From Gp1-AA145 sp963757135 (lineage in GTDB: Bacteria; Acidobacteriota; Terriglobia; Terriglobales; Acidobacteriaceae), in assembly GCA_963757135.1 (NCBI GenBank), contig CAVWQE010000006.1, positions 248,001 to 312,000 of the forward strand: a DNA stretch of 64,000 nt. The letters are read 5' to 3'. A program made the translations under genes and the position numbers. This document shows, piece after piece, positions 29,107-37,930 of this stretch. Within the stretch, counting starts at the first letter, position 1. Each line of letters begins with the position of its first letter. The notes under the pieces are model-generated. The model was given only the letters and a program-made list of their open reading frames with translations. It was not told where the DNA came from and made no database searches.

Positions 29107-29121
29107 TCGATAATTCCTGAG

Positions 29122-30180
29122 TTATTTTGTGAGACCCAGCATTCTGCGGTTGGCTTCGTCATTCGTGCCGGACTTCGCGAAATCGTCGAATGCGCGCTCC
29201 GCGGTATGAATAATGTGGCGGGCAATGAACGGTGCACCTTCTCGCGCTCCCTGTTCGCCGCTCTTGATACAACACTCCCATTCGAGAACCGCCCAGCCGG
29301 GAAAATCATATTGCGCGAGCTTCGAAAAAATGGCCGCGAAATCCACCTGCCCATCGCCGAGCGATCTAAAACGGCCCGCCCGTGAAATCCACGGCTGGTA
29401 ACCGCCATAAACGCCCTGACGCCCGCTCGGCCGGAACTCTGCGTCCTTTACATGAAACATTTTTATTCTAGGGTGATAGATGTCGATGAACTCGAGATAA
29501 TCGAGTTGCTGCAGAACGAAGTGGCTTGGGTCGTACAGAACATTGCAGCGCTTGTGCCCGCCGACCCGCTCCAGAAACATCTCGAAACTTATGCCGTCGT
29601 GGAGGTCTTCGCCAGGATGCAATTCGAAGCAGAGATCGATACCGGCAGCGTCAAACGAATCAAGGATTGGCTTCCAGCGCTTCGCCAATTCATCGAATGC
29701 GGTTTCAATCAGACCAGCGGGACGCTGCGGCCACGGGTAGATATATGGCCATGCCAATGCTCCTGAAAAAGTTACGTGAGCCTTGAGGCCGAGGTTCGCG
29801 GAAGCTTTCGCTGCCAGCAGCAGTTGTTCAACCGCCCAGGCCTGGCGCGCGGCCGGATTTCGCCGAACGGACTCGGGCGCAAAACCGTCGAATGCCGCAT
29901 CGTAAGCAGGATGCACCGCGACCAACTGTCCTTGAAGATGAGTTGAGAGCTCCGTCAGTTCGACACCGCTCGATGCCAGCGTGCCGCGAACCTCGTCACA
30001 ATAAGTGCGGCTTTCCGCCGCACGTTTCAAATCGAACAGGCGGCTTTCCCAGGTCGGGATCTGAACACCTTTGTAGCCAAGTCGCGCAGCCCAGGCAGAG
30101 ATATCCTTCAAATTATTGAATGGTGACTTCTCGCCAGCGAACTGAGCAAGAGAAATGGCTGGACCTTTAACCGTCTTCAA
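29122..30180 (-). CDS. sugar phosphate isomerase/epimerase-like TIM-barrel protein
   Basis: About 352 residues of the AP-endonuclease-2-like TIM-barrel family. Metal-binding positions are visible in DLCFELHPGEDLHDG, NVLYDPSHFVLQ, IKMFHVKDAEF and GWAVLEWECC. A GTG at 30222 gives the longest frame, but GGAG lies eight bases before a TTG at 30180 and KTVKGPAISLAQFAG looks like a natural start. It is the first gene of the minus-strand operon running to the ThuA gene and is divergent from the beta-helix gene. Members act as isomerases, epimerases or lyases on sugars and keto sugars; the exact reaction cannot be told from sequence. Confidence 0.88.
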   Translation of the reverse strand: MKTVKGPAISLAQFAGEKSPFNNLKDISAWAARLGYKGVQIPTWESRLFDLKRAAESRTYCDEVRGTLASSGVELTELSTHLQGQLVAVHPAYDAAFDGFAPESVRRNPAARQAWAVEQLLLAAKASANLGLKAHVTFSGALAWPYIYPWPQRPAGLIETAFDELAKRWKPILDSFDAAGIDLCFELHPGEDLHDGISFEMFLERVGGHKRCNVLYDPSHFVLQQLDYLEFIDIYHPRIKMFHVKDAEFRPSGRQGVYGGYQPWISRAGRFRSLGDGQVDFAAIFSKLAQYDFPGWAVLEWECCIKSGEQGAREGAPFIARHIIHTAERAFDDFAKSGTNDEANRRMLGLTK

Positions 30181-30407
30181 TAGCGAAACTCCATCATTGA
30201 CGAGCTTAATGCGTGCGGTCACCGAACTCAGCGGGAAATGTTATCACGCTGAAAGACAGCGCAATGAGCCCGGACGACCGTGACGAAACCCGGTTGAGGT
30301 TTCGAAAAGCACTTCACGAGTCGAGCTTTCCTTTGTTATCTTTTACTTTCTCATGGAAAGCTAACGACAGGTTTGGTAGAGTCGGAAATCGGCGCGAATC
30401 TATCTCA

Positions 30408-32144
30408 ATGCAAAGTCCGTTCCTATTGCGAATCGCTTTGGCAGCGGGACTGTGGTCGGTTTCTGCCCAGTACCTGTTGAGCGTAGCTCAATCGCCGGTC
30501 TTCTTTCACACCCAAAGCTCCGACGAATGGGTAAGCCATTCAATTCATGTTCAGGGGACGTATACGCGGGTGCTGGTCGTGGACGCATCGGGCAGATCTC
30601 CGAAGCGCCTGAAGATTCCCGCCCTTGATCTGAATTCCCGAACCGATGTGAACAGTCCGGCGCGTGCGTATCAGGTTTCCGGATCATTCAAGACCTTGCA
30701 GGAGGCGGCCGACGCCACTCAAGGTGGAGACCTGATCGCCGTAATGCCGGGACACTACGCTGGCTTTGTGCTCGAGGAGAAACCCAGCGCCGGAGACGAC
30801 CACTACATTCACTTCAAAGCCATGGGCGAGCCCGGCGATGTAGTGATTGATCAGCCGTCGCGCATTCCAGATTGGATGATCCTGCTGCGCGCGACTCACC
30901 ACGTGATCGTGCAGGGGTTCAACATTGCCGGAAGCAATGGTCCAGGAATTGAGCCGTCCGGGCCGCGGGCTGGAATTATGCTCGATGGCGACTTCAGCAA
31001 GACGGGCAAACAGACGCATCACATAGTGATCGTTGGCAACTTCTCTCACAACCATCGCAAGTGGGGGCTTCATACCCGCGACACGCATACCGTCCTGATG
31101 CAGGACAATCTGTTCGCCCGGTCTGCGGTGGAGCATTCGGCCTACGTCAGCGACGGATCCGACAACTATGTGATTCGCCGCAACGTCTTCTTTGGCAGCG
31201 CCAGTGGTGGACTGCAATGCAATCTCGATTCGGTGAGTTCGTTTCACGATCTGATAAAGAACCCAGAACTGAAGGACTATCCGAAGGAGGAGCCGACGCG
31301 CGAATGGGCAGTCGGATTAATGAAATTGGCGACCGAGAAATTCGGCGAGAACAATTTCCCTGACGGCCGGGGCACCAATTTCATTATTGAAGACAACGTG
31401 ATGAACGAGAACGGAAAAGTTGGCGGTGGCTCGCTGAATCTCGCGGGCCTTCAGGATTCTCTCATCCAAAACAATCTGATTTACGACAATCTCAATCACG
31501 GCATCGCCCAGTGGAATGACCAGAATCCCTACGATCAGGCCTACGTTGAACCCGGCCCGCAATCGCCTGAACAGGTAAAAGGCCCCGACGATCTTCCGTT
31601 ATGGGGATGTCACGGCAATATTGTCCGCAACAATACGGTACTCATGAACAATCATGATCGCGCGGCAATGCAGGCGCGGAACGGAAGTTGGGGCACGAAG
31701 ATGCGCAACAACATCTTCATCAATGATCAGGCGAATTCGATCGAGATCTACGACACCAGCATCTATCGGCTGGATGCGAGTTTTAACGTTGCAAATATCA
31801 TCAGTTACCACAGCAGCGCGGGCGATGATCACGTGAAAGACATGCCGAGGGGCTTGAAATCTCTGGCGACGCAATTGCCTGAAGGCCCGAACACGATCAC
31901 CGGCATCACGCAGGAAAGAGCTGCGAAGGAATTTGTTCGTTACAGCAATGAGCCGTGGGTGATCATTGAAGGTAAATGGTGGCGGCTGAATCCAAATCGC
32001 CCCGACTTCCGGCCGCGAGCCGATTCCAAACTCTTCTCCAACTGGGGCGATGCCCAAAACATCCCCGCGCAAGACCTTGCCGGTAATAAACGAAATGGCG
32101 CTTCCCTGGGCGCGTTTGCGCCCGCCGCGAGTGACGCGAAATGA
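30408..32144 (+). CDS. secreted right-handed parallel beta-helix protein
   Basis: 578 residues. The signal peptide (LLRIALAAGLWSVSAQYLLS) is followed by a small beta domain, then GSFKTLQEAADATQGGDLIA, which commonly precedes pectate-lyase-like helices, and repeated coils such as HHVIVQGFNIAGSNG, HHIVIVGNFSHNHRKWGLH, NYVIRRNVFFGSA, NFIIEDNVMNENGKVGG and DSLIQNNLIYDNLNHG. It is probably a lyase or hydrolase of an acidic polysaccharide; the catalytic residues cannot be assigned by eye. The frame runs from 30213, but the ATG at 30408 begins the signal peptide. The stop overlaps the next ATG. Confidence 0.85.
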   Translation: MQSPFLLRIALAAGLWSVSAQYLLSVAQSPVFFHTQSSDEWVSHSIHVQGTYTRVLVVDASGRSPKRLKIPALDLNSRTDVNSPARAYQVSGSFKTLQEAADATQGGDLIAVMPGHYAGFVLEEKPSAGDDHYIHFKAMGEPGDVVIDQPSRIPDWMILLRATHHVIVQGFNIAGSNGPGIEPSGPRAGIMLDGDFSKTGKQTHHIVIVGNFSHNHRKWGLHTRDTHTVLMQDNLFARSAVEHSAYVSDGSDNYVIRRNVFFGSASGGLQCNLDSVSSFHDLIKNPELKDYPKEEPTREWAVGLMKLATEKFGENNFPDGRGTNFIIEDNVMNENGKVGGGSLNLAGLQDSLIQNNLIYDNLNHGIAQWNDQNPYDQAYVEPGPQSPEQVKGPDDLPLWGCHGNIVRNNTVLMNNHDRAAMQARNGSWGTKMRNNIFINDQANSIEIYDTSIYRLDASFNVANIISYHSSAGDDHVKDMPRGLKSLATQLPEGPNTITGITQERAAKEFVRYSNEPWVIIEGKWWRLNPNRPDFRPRADSKLFSNWGDAQNIPAQDLAGNKRNGASLGAFAPAASDAK

Positions 32145-34168
32145 AGTGCGCCCTCGCCGCCGGTCTGTTGTTGGCTTCGCTGGCGGCATCGGCTTCTGAC
32201 GCTCCCCCGCCCGAAGCATTTCAAGTTCTACCGACCAATGCGAATCATGGACCGACGATAACTGACTATCTGCGATATCAAACCGAAATGGCGTGGCGCC
32301 AGGATGACCAGCGCCGCAAAGCTTGGGAAGGCATTCGAACCGAACAGGACCTGCGACGAATTCAGCAGCAGATGCGCGAGCACCTTCTCCAAATGCTGGG
32401 CGGATTGCCGGCCACGAAGACTCCACTGAACCCGCACATAACCGGACAGATTCAGATGCAAGGCTTTCATATCGAAAAACTGGTTTTCGAAAGCCTTCCG
32501 CATATTTACGTCACTGCTTTGCTTTACGTACCTGACGACGCCTCTCCAAAACATCCTGGCGTTCTGGTTCCTGCCGGCCATTCTGCGAACGGCAAAGCCT
32601 ACTATCAGGCGCTTTGCCAGCGCCTGGCGAAGCGCGGCTATTTCGTGATCTGCTGGGACCCTGTAGGACAAGGCGAACGCAGTCAATTCTGGGACGCGAA
32701 GAATCACAAGAGCCGCTACAACCTGATCTGCGCCGAACACGCGGTGATGGGCAATCTGGCATACCTGGCCGGAACCAATCTGGCGCGCTGGGAAATCTGG
32801 GATGGCATTCGCGCTGTGGATTACCTGTTGACTCGGCCCGAAGTCGATCCCGACCGCATCAACATTACCGGCACCAGCGGCGGCGGTTTTCAGGCGGCGC
32901 ACATCGCCGCGATTGATCCGCGAATCAAAGTCGCGGCGCCGTCCTGCTACTTCACTGCGCTGCCCATGCGGGTTTACAACCGCATCTTCAAGGATCCGGA
33001 CAGCGATCCGGAGCAAGATCTGTACGGAATGATTTCGCACGGCCTCGACCATGCGGGCCTGATGCTCCTGATGTATCCGCGGCCGGTGTTTGTGGCCGCC
33101 GCGGTGCTCGATTTTTTCCCCATCGAAGGCACGCGCAAAAGCTTTCGCGAAGTCGCTGATATCTACTCTCGCTTCGGCCATGCCGACCGCATCGCGATGC
33201 ACGAGAGTTACAACGAGCATCAATACTCGCCGGAAAATCAGGAAGCCGCGATCGAGTTCCTCGATCGTTTCAACGGAATGCCGAGAAGGCAGTCGCTGCC
33301 TGAAGTTAAGGAACTCGACGAAAAACAGTTGCAATGCACCCACACGGGACAGGTCATGCTCGATTTTGAAGATGCGCGATCGTTGATGGATGAAATCCGC
33401 GACTATTACACGTCGCATAAAAGCCAGCCTTCTCTCACTGTGAAGCAAATGTATTATTCCGCTCTCTATCCGAAGATCAACAATTGGCGGGTTGCGAAAT
33501 TCCAAAACGACGTCTCACCGATGAACGAAATTCAGTGGGAAGAAGCCGGAAGCTCTCAAACCGGAGACATCTCGATTGACCGCTATGTTCTCCATCACAG
33601 CCGCGACCTCGAAATTCCGCTGTTGTGGATTCACAAAATCGGTGCCCAGCAAAAACGCGTGCTCTTCTGGATCGCCGAAAATGGCAAAGCGACACCTGAA
33701 GATTGGCCGGAATTAACCAAATACCTCGACCAGGGCTATGACATCGTGTCCTTCGACCCGCGCGGCCTCGGCGAAACTCGTATGCCGTACAAGGCCGTGT
33801 CTCCTGACGATCCCACGCTGGCGCAATTGACTTTTGATCAGGCCTACGTAAGCCCGATGTCCGGCGTGTTGGCGGACTATGTTTACAATTCGCTACTCAC
33901 AGGACGCCCGTACTTCCTGCAGATGATCGAGGATGTAGAAATCACTGCGCGGTTCACATCCTCAAAACTGGCTCCGGGTTCCGCGCTCGCAGTAACTGGG
34001 ACTGGCGACGCTTTCACGCTGGCGAACGCCGTCTCCGAAACATTGCCTTACATGAAATTAGTTTCGCCACCTGGCGCCCAGCCATCGAAATGGTCAGAAC
34101 TCGTGGACCAAAAGCGGGAGCTATGGCCCATTCAGGATTTACTTCCCGGGGGAGCGTACGTTCACTGA
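32141..34168 (+). CDS. exported alpha/beta hydrolase (acetyl-xylan-esterase-like)
   Basis: 675 residues. The signal peptide is MKCALAAGLLLASLAASA. The first hydrolase domain shows HPGVLVPAGHSANG, GYFVICWDPVGQGERSQ, RAVDYLLTRPEVDPDRI and the nucleophile elbow ITGTSGGGFQAAH, with a likely acid and His later (HESYNEHQYS). The second half (about 430-670) has another hydrolase-like stretch, YDIVSFDPRGLGETRMP, without a clear nucleophile elbow, so it may be a degenerate second domain. The start overlaps the beta-helix gene stop as ATGA. De-esterification beside a polysaccharide lyase-like enzyme is a common pairing. Substrate not known. Confidence 0.85.
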   Translation: MKCALAAGLLLASLAASASDAPPPEAFQVLPTNANHGPTITDYLRYQTEMAWRQDDQRRKAWEGIRTEQDLRRIQQQMREHLLQMLGGLPATKTPLNPHITGQIQMQGFHIEKLVFESLPHIYVTALLYVPDDASPKHPGVLVPAGHSANGKAYYQALCQRLAKRGYFVICWDPVGQGERSQFWDAKNHKSRYNLICAEHAVMGNLAYLAGTNLARWEIWDGIRAVDYLLTRPEVDPDRINITGTSGGGFQAAHIAAIDPRIKVAAPSCYFTALPMRVYNRIFKDPDSDPEQDLYGMISHGLDHAGLMLLMYPRPVFVAAAVLDFFPIEGTRKSFREVADIYSRFGHADRIAMHESYNEHQYSPENQEAAIEFLDRFNGMPRRQSLPEVKELDEKQLQCTHTGQVMLDFEDARSLMDEIRDYYTSHKSQPSLTVKQMYYSALYPKINNWRVAKFQNDVSPMNEIQWEEAGSSQTGDISIDRYVLHHSRDLEIPLLWIHKIGAQQKRVLFWIAENGKATPEDWPELTKYLDQGYDIVSFDPRGLGETRMPYKAVSPDDPTLAQLTFDQAYVSPMSGVLADYVYNSLLTGRPYFLQMIEDVEITARFTSSKLAPGSALAVTGTGDAFTLANAVSETLPYMKLVSPPGAQPSKWSELVDQKRELWPIQDLLPGGAYVH

Positions 34169-34304
34169 ACTATTGGGGCGCCGAGACAAACCAATGGCGC
34201 ACACTTGTGATATCACCTGATTGCGACCGGTTGTTTCAATCCTTGAGCGGAGACATTGCTCCAGCGTCAGTATTGGGTCCGACGCCCCGCCCGAAAATTC
34301 CGGC

Positions 34305-36347
34305 TTAGATCCCTGCTAATTTCTCCTGCACTCTCGGAATCCACACCTCCTGTGCGGTTGGTTCCATGCTGTGCGCTATCGTGAGCGCCTTCTCGAATGT
34401 GTTTCGTGCCTCGACATTCTTCTGCAACGCCTTCTGCGCCTCTCCCAAAGCCATGAGTGACTGCATGTAGTCGGGCGCGAGGGCAACTGCGGATTGAGCT
34501 TCGGCTAGAGCCTTTTCGGGTTGATGCTGACTCAGCAGGTCCGCAGACCTGACCGCGCGATCGAACGCCGCAGCGTACGGCACCTGGAACGTACCGTCAT
34601 AGACAAACACGCCATTTTCGATGACAGCTGTTGGCTTGAGCTTCATGAATTCACGATACGGACTCAGCAGGCTTGATCCCGATTCATAGAAAGTCAAGGG
34701 AATGTGGCTAATGAATACCGGTCCCTGGATGACTGGAGGAGTATCGGTTTTCAGGCCGAACCACATCGAGTCCATTGTGGGCAGCGTCTTGCAAGGGATA
34801 CCGTAAGCGCCGAACGGAATCGCGGGTTCGGCCGTGTAAGCAAACCAACACTGCTGAATCCGGCGCTCGTCAATATAGCGCTTGACGGCTTTCAGTTGCT
34901 GCCCCCAGTCGGTAGTGGAATCGGTCAGATATTTGTGGATATTGGCCGGTCCACCCCAGAGTTCGTTCGCATACGCGATGTACGAAGTTGGGAACGCTCG
35001 CAACGACGAAATCACATGGAAGAGGATGAGGGCGCCAATTGGCCACACCCAGCGCCGGTCCTTGCAGATCAGGCTCCACGCCGCCCCTCCTGCCAGGACG
35101 AGTAAAAACATGAAGACCAGCAGGATATGTCGCACGCCGATGTTCAACTTCGAAGTCATAGAAACACAGAAGTAGAGCGCCGGTGGCAAAGTGAGAAACA
35201 GGATCTCGCGCCAACCCCGCAGCTTCCGAGTTGCGATGGCATAAACGATCAGCGGAAGGAAGATCAGCGTGGTCAGTGTCGCCTTGATAACAAACGCCAC
35301 CGGGAAGTAGAACCACACACCGTGAGCGTAGACCTTCCCGAAAATGTAGCTGGGCCAGGTATTGGCTACCGAGCGGACATCGGCCAGTCCGTACAGCCAC
35401 GATTCGGGCAGGAGTTTCCAGCGCGCCATCATGGCAACGGCCTTGCCTTCGAACGGACTCAAGTTTCCCAGCGTGCTCTCCAGCGGCGGATTGATCTGCT
35501 GTCCCGCCGGGCGAGCCGAATAGCGGAACCCATAGCCGGCCCACATGATTGCCACAGCGATGACTGCGGCGATCACCAAGACACTGGTCAGCCGCAGTGC
35601 CTGACGGAGGCGGCTTTCGTCGCCTGCTTGACGGCGGCGCAGCAGCTCGGTGATGGCAAGTAGAATCAGCATCGGCGGCAGAAGCACCGCCGAATGCTTG
35701 GTAAGGAAGAATATCCCGGCGGCGAGGCCCAGGACAGCGACGCGTCCCCACGACGGCGATTTCACGTAACGGTAGAACGCGTAAATGCTGGCGAGTAGGC
35801 CGCACGCCGCTCCGGTATCGGTGGTTACCAGGGCCCCGTGAGCAAGGAAATTCGGCTCGAAGACAATCAGCAGGAGCGCCAGGAATCCCGCGCCGGTGCC
35901 GAACATCTCGCGTGCGATCAGGAAGGCCAGCAGCGCGGTCATCAGAGCAAAAATCGATGCAAACATTCGGGCGCGGAAGATGATGGTCTCAAAATCATTT
36001 TGGAAGATCAGATCGCGCCCGCTCAGGTACGCCTCGGTTTTGAAGTAGCGGTTCTGTAACTGCGGCTCACGAAGATTCATGCCTTGAAGCGGCACAGCGG
36101 CAATCATTTTTACAAGCGGAGGGTGCTCGGGATTCAGGCCGAAATCATGATGCTTGAGCGACATGTATCCGGAAAAGATGTGATCGCCCTCGTCCCACGT
36201 AAGCGATTCTTGCCGGACGGAATACAACAACTGGCCTTCCAAAACCAGAAGCAAAAGTACGACTCCGGTTATCATTACCCAGAGCTTGTTGAAAGATAAT
36301 TGCAGTGTGGCAAGGGCTGCCGAATCCGAACGAACTTGGGTGATCAT
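34305..36347 (-). CDS. GT39-like membrane glycosyltransferase with TPR tail
   Basis: 680 residues. About ten hydrophobic segments run from residue 20 to 450. The first extracytoplasmic loop carries LTWDEGDHIFSGY and GLNPEHPPLVKMI, the acidic pair and 'HPPL' motif of the PMT/ArnT-like GT-C superfamily, which transfers sugars from polyprenyl phosphate donors. A soluble region follows, and the last 80 residues hold about two TPR-like helices (PEKALAEAQSAVALAPDYMQ, NVEARNTFEKALTIAHSM). GGAGG lies four bases before the ATG. The acceptor is not known. The IS110 element lies 115 bases upstream. Confidence 0.85.
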   Translation of the reverse strand: MITQVRSDSAALATLQLSFNKLWVMITGVVLLLLVLEGQLLYSVRQESLTWDEGDHIFSGYMSLKHHDFGLNPEHPPLVKMIAAVPLQGMNLREPQLQNRYFKTEAYLSGRDLIFQNDFETIIFRARMFASIFALMTALLAFLIAREMFGTGAGFLALLLIVFEPNFLAHGALVTTDTGAACGLLASIYAFYRYVKSPSWGRVAVLGLAAGIFFLTKHSAVLLPPMLILLAITELLRRRQAGDESRLRQALRLTSVLVIAAVIAVAIMWAGYGFRYSARPAGQQINPPLESTLGNLSPFEGKAVAMMARWKLLPESWLYGLADVRSVANTWPSYIFGKVYAHGVWFYFPVAFVIKATLTTLIFLPLIVYAIATRKLRGWREILFLTLPPALYFCVSMTSKLNIGVRHILLVFMFLLVLAGGAAWSLICKDRRWVWPIGALILFHVISSLRAFPTSYIAYANELWGGPANIHKYLTDSTTDWGQQLKAVKRYIDERRIQQCWFAYTAEPAIPFGAYGIPCKTLPTMDSMWFGLKTDTPPVIQGPVFISHIPLTFYESGSSLLSPYREFMKLKPTAVIENGVFVYDGTFQVPYAAAFDRAVRSADLLSQHQPEKALAEAQSAVALAPDYMQSLMALGEAQKALQKNVEARNTFEKALTIAHSMEPTAQEVWIPRVQEKLAGI

Positions 36348-36461
36348 GAAACCTCCGCCAAGAGGATTAACAAGGAGAAGCAGCCTGGTTTAAATGAGAA
36401 CAGGGGAAATTGTAAAGCACTTCCTCCCGCACAGCCCATGGTTGACATTAAATCGCCTCTC

Positions 36462-36474
36462 TGACAATGTCGGC
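36462..36474. repeat. IS110 inverted repeat, 3' end of the element
   Basis: TGACAATGTCGGC, identical to the reverse complement of 37811-37823. Confidence 0.88.
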
Positions 36475-36697
36475 GGTGTCAAGCAGTTTTGAAGCACACT
36501 CCAGCGAGCACTCGGAGAAGAGCGCCATTTCGCTCTAGCGGATGGTTTGCCTCGTCCAACCCAGGCTCGCTTGTAATCGTCTCAGGTCAGGAACTCGGTC
36601 CGACCCATGCATCTCATCGATCTCTTACTGCGATCATGATTACTACTTCGAACTCCTCCATAAGAGGAGCGGGATGCCCAATCAATAACTCGGTGTT
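36475..36697 (-). ncRNA. probable bridge-RNA region of the IS110 element
   Basis: The 223 bases between the transposase stop and the 3' inverted repeat have no reading frame of note. They contain two perfect 6-bp hairpins: AGAGCG-CCATTT-CGCTCT (36519-36536) and CTCCTC-CATAA-GAGGAG (36653-36669). IS110-family recombinases are guided by a structured RNA encoded in a non-coding end, placed 3' of the gene in the IS1111 subgroup. Size, position and hairpins fit, but the two target- and donor-binding loops were not identified by eye, so the RNA borders are not known. Confidence 0.45.
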
Positions 36698-37744
36698 CTA
36701 CAGCACACCATGGCGATTTCCGGGCTCTCCCGCGTGCGAACCGAACTTTTTCAACTGCTGGTAATTCCATTCCTTACGCATCATCCAGAACAGCTGAACG
36801 GCAAGCCGGCGGGCCATGGCCACCTTCGCAATCTTCCGTCCCCGCCGCAGCACCAGGTGTAAATATTTACTGCGCCATTCCGGCAGACTGCGCACCGTGA
36901 CTTGTGCCGCCTCCACCAGCAGGAAACGCATCATCGAACTGCCTTGCTTGGTGATGTGTCCCAACCGCCGCCGGTTTCCGCTGGACTCCTCCAGCGGCAC
37001 CAGTCCCAGATAGCTGGCCACCTGCTTGCCGCAGGGAAAGCGATTTACCTCTCCGATGATCAGCACGAAGGCCAGCGCCGTCAGCGAGCCCACGCCAGGA
37101 TGCGTCCGCAAGCGCTGCGCCGCTGGACACCTCTCCACTTCCTGCTCAACCGCCTGGCTCAGCTCCGCGATTGTCGGCGTCAGTCGGTCCAGCAAATCTA
37201 GCAGATCACGCCGCCGCCGAGCGGCCCACGGAGCTAGGCGGAACGACTCCAGTTGCTGCCGTCCCTGTTCGCGCCACAACTTCTTCTTACAGCGCAGACC
37301 CTCGTTGAGGGCCACCGCCTGCAACTGGTTCATGATTCGCGTGCGCGCCTGCACCATGCGATGCCGGTGCCACAGCAGTTGCCGCAGATCACGGTTCTCC
37401 CAACTCGGTACCCAGATCTGCGGGAAGCGATCTTCCAGCAGCAAGCGCAGAATCAGTTGCGCATCCTGTCGATCCGTCTTCTGCTTGCGCACGCGCTTGG
37501 TGCGAATCTCGGCTGCGTCTCCGATCCGCAACTCAAACTGCAACTCGGCCACAAGGCGCTCGAACCAGCGAGCGTGTCCGCTGGCTTCCATGCCCACGCG
37601 CACCTTCTGGCCGACTAGAGCACGGTAGAACTTCTCCGCCTCGGCGGGATGCGCGAGCCGCTTTTCCTGAAACTCTCCGGTCTCGGTATCCACCGAAGCT
37701 ATTTGTTGAAACTCGGGATGGAAATCTACTCCTATAATCATCAT
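36698..37744 (-). CDS. IS110 family transposase (DEDD recombinase)
   Basis: 348 residues. The RuvC-like N-terminal domain has Asp7 in MIIGVDFHP, Glu53 in GMEASGH and Asp91/Asp94 in KTDRQDA, the DEDD catalytic set. The C-terminal transposase_20 domain has RTHPGVGSLTALAF, CGKQVASYLGLVP, and a Ser at 269/270 in ITKQGSSMMRFL that corresponds to the catalytic serine of the family. Full length and uninterrupted. The AAGGAG ribosome binding site seven bases before the ATG is enclosed in a hairpin (37749-37814). A near-identical kind of transposase is widespread in Acidobacteria. Confidence 0.96.
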   Translation of the reverse strand: MMIIGVDFHPEFQQIASVDTETGEFQEKRLAHPAEAEKFYRALVGQKVRVGMEASGHARWFERLVAELQFELRIGDAAEIRTKRVRKQKTDRQDAQLILRLLLEDRFPQIWVPSWENRDLRQLLWHRHRMVQARTRIMNQLQAVALNEGLRCKKKLWREQGRQQLESFRLAPWAARRRRDLLDLLDRLTPTIAELSQAVEQEVERCPAAQRLRTHPGVGSLTALAFVLIIGEVNRFPCGKQVASYLGLVPLEESSGNRRRLGHITKQGSSMMRFLLVEAAQVTVRSLPEWRSKYLHLVLRRGRKIAKVAMARRLAVQLFWMMRKEWNYQQLKKFGSHAGEPGNRHGVL

Positions 37745-37748
37745 TGTT

Positions 37749-37814
37749 CGGCTCCTTTCTCCCGAGCCTGTTGGTTGGTTTTGGCACCACCAACTTACTC
37801 GGGCATGGGAGCCG
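37749..37814 (-). promoter_or_regulatory. three-part hairpin covering the transposase ribosome binding site
   Basis: Read on the minus strand, CGGCTCC near the element end pairs with GGAGCCG (7 bp), CCCGAG with CTCGGG (6 bp), and GTTGGTGGT with ACCAACCAAC (one bulge). GGAGCCG contains the Shine-Dalgarno sequence, so a transcript that enters from outside the element would hide it. Confidence 0.75.
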
Positions 37815-37823
37815 ACATTGTCA
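37811..37823. repeat. IS110 inverted repeat, 5' end of the element
   Basis: GCCGACATTGTCA, the exact reverse complement of 36462-36474. Confidence 0.88.
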
Positions 37824-37930
37824 TGGAATCAATATCACTCGTTAACCCCGGATGGCATATTGAGGTGATATCGCGTCCGCTGGGCTCAACCCCTACCGTG
37901 CAACGAACTCTTCGCTCCAGTCTGTTGCGA

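Larger units (their letters stand above)
36462..37823 (-). mobile_element. IS110 family element, IS1111-like layout
   Basis: 1362 bases bounded by 13-bp inverted repeats: TGACAATGTCGGC at 36462-36474 and its complement at 37811-37823. It holds one transposase gene with about 79 bases before it and 236 bases after it. Inverted repeats near the ends and a long non-coding stretch 3' of the gene are features of the IS1111 subgroup. In IS110-family elements the true ends can lie a few bases outside such repeats, so the limits are uncertain by several bases. No obvious target duplication is seen, as expected for this family. It looks intact. Confidence 0.88.

Noticed and set aside
32228..33505. 425-codon minus-strand open frame within the esterase gene
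   Set aside because: Antisense to a clear family gene, with no recognisable domain or ribosome binding site.
34870..35805. 311-codon minus-strand frame within the GT39-like gene
   Set aside because: Same strand but different frame from a well-supported membrane protein; composition rich in Arg and Pro, typical of an out-of-frame read.
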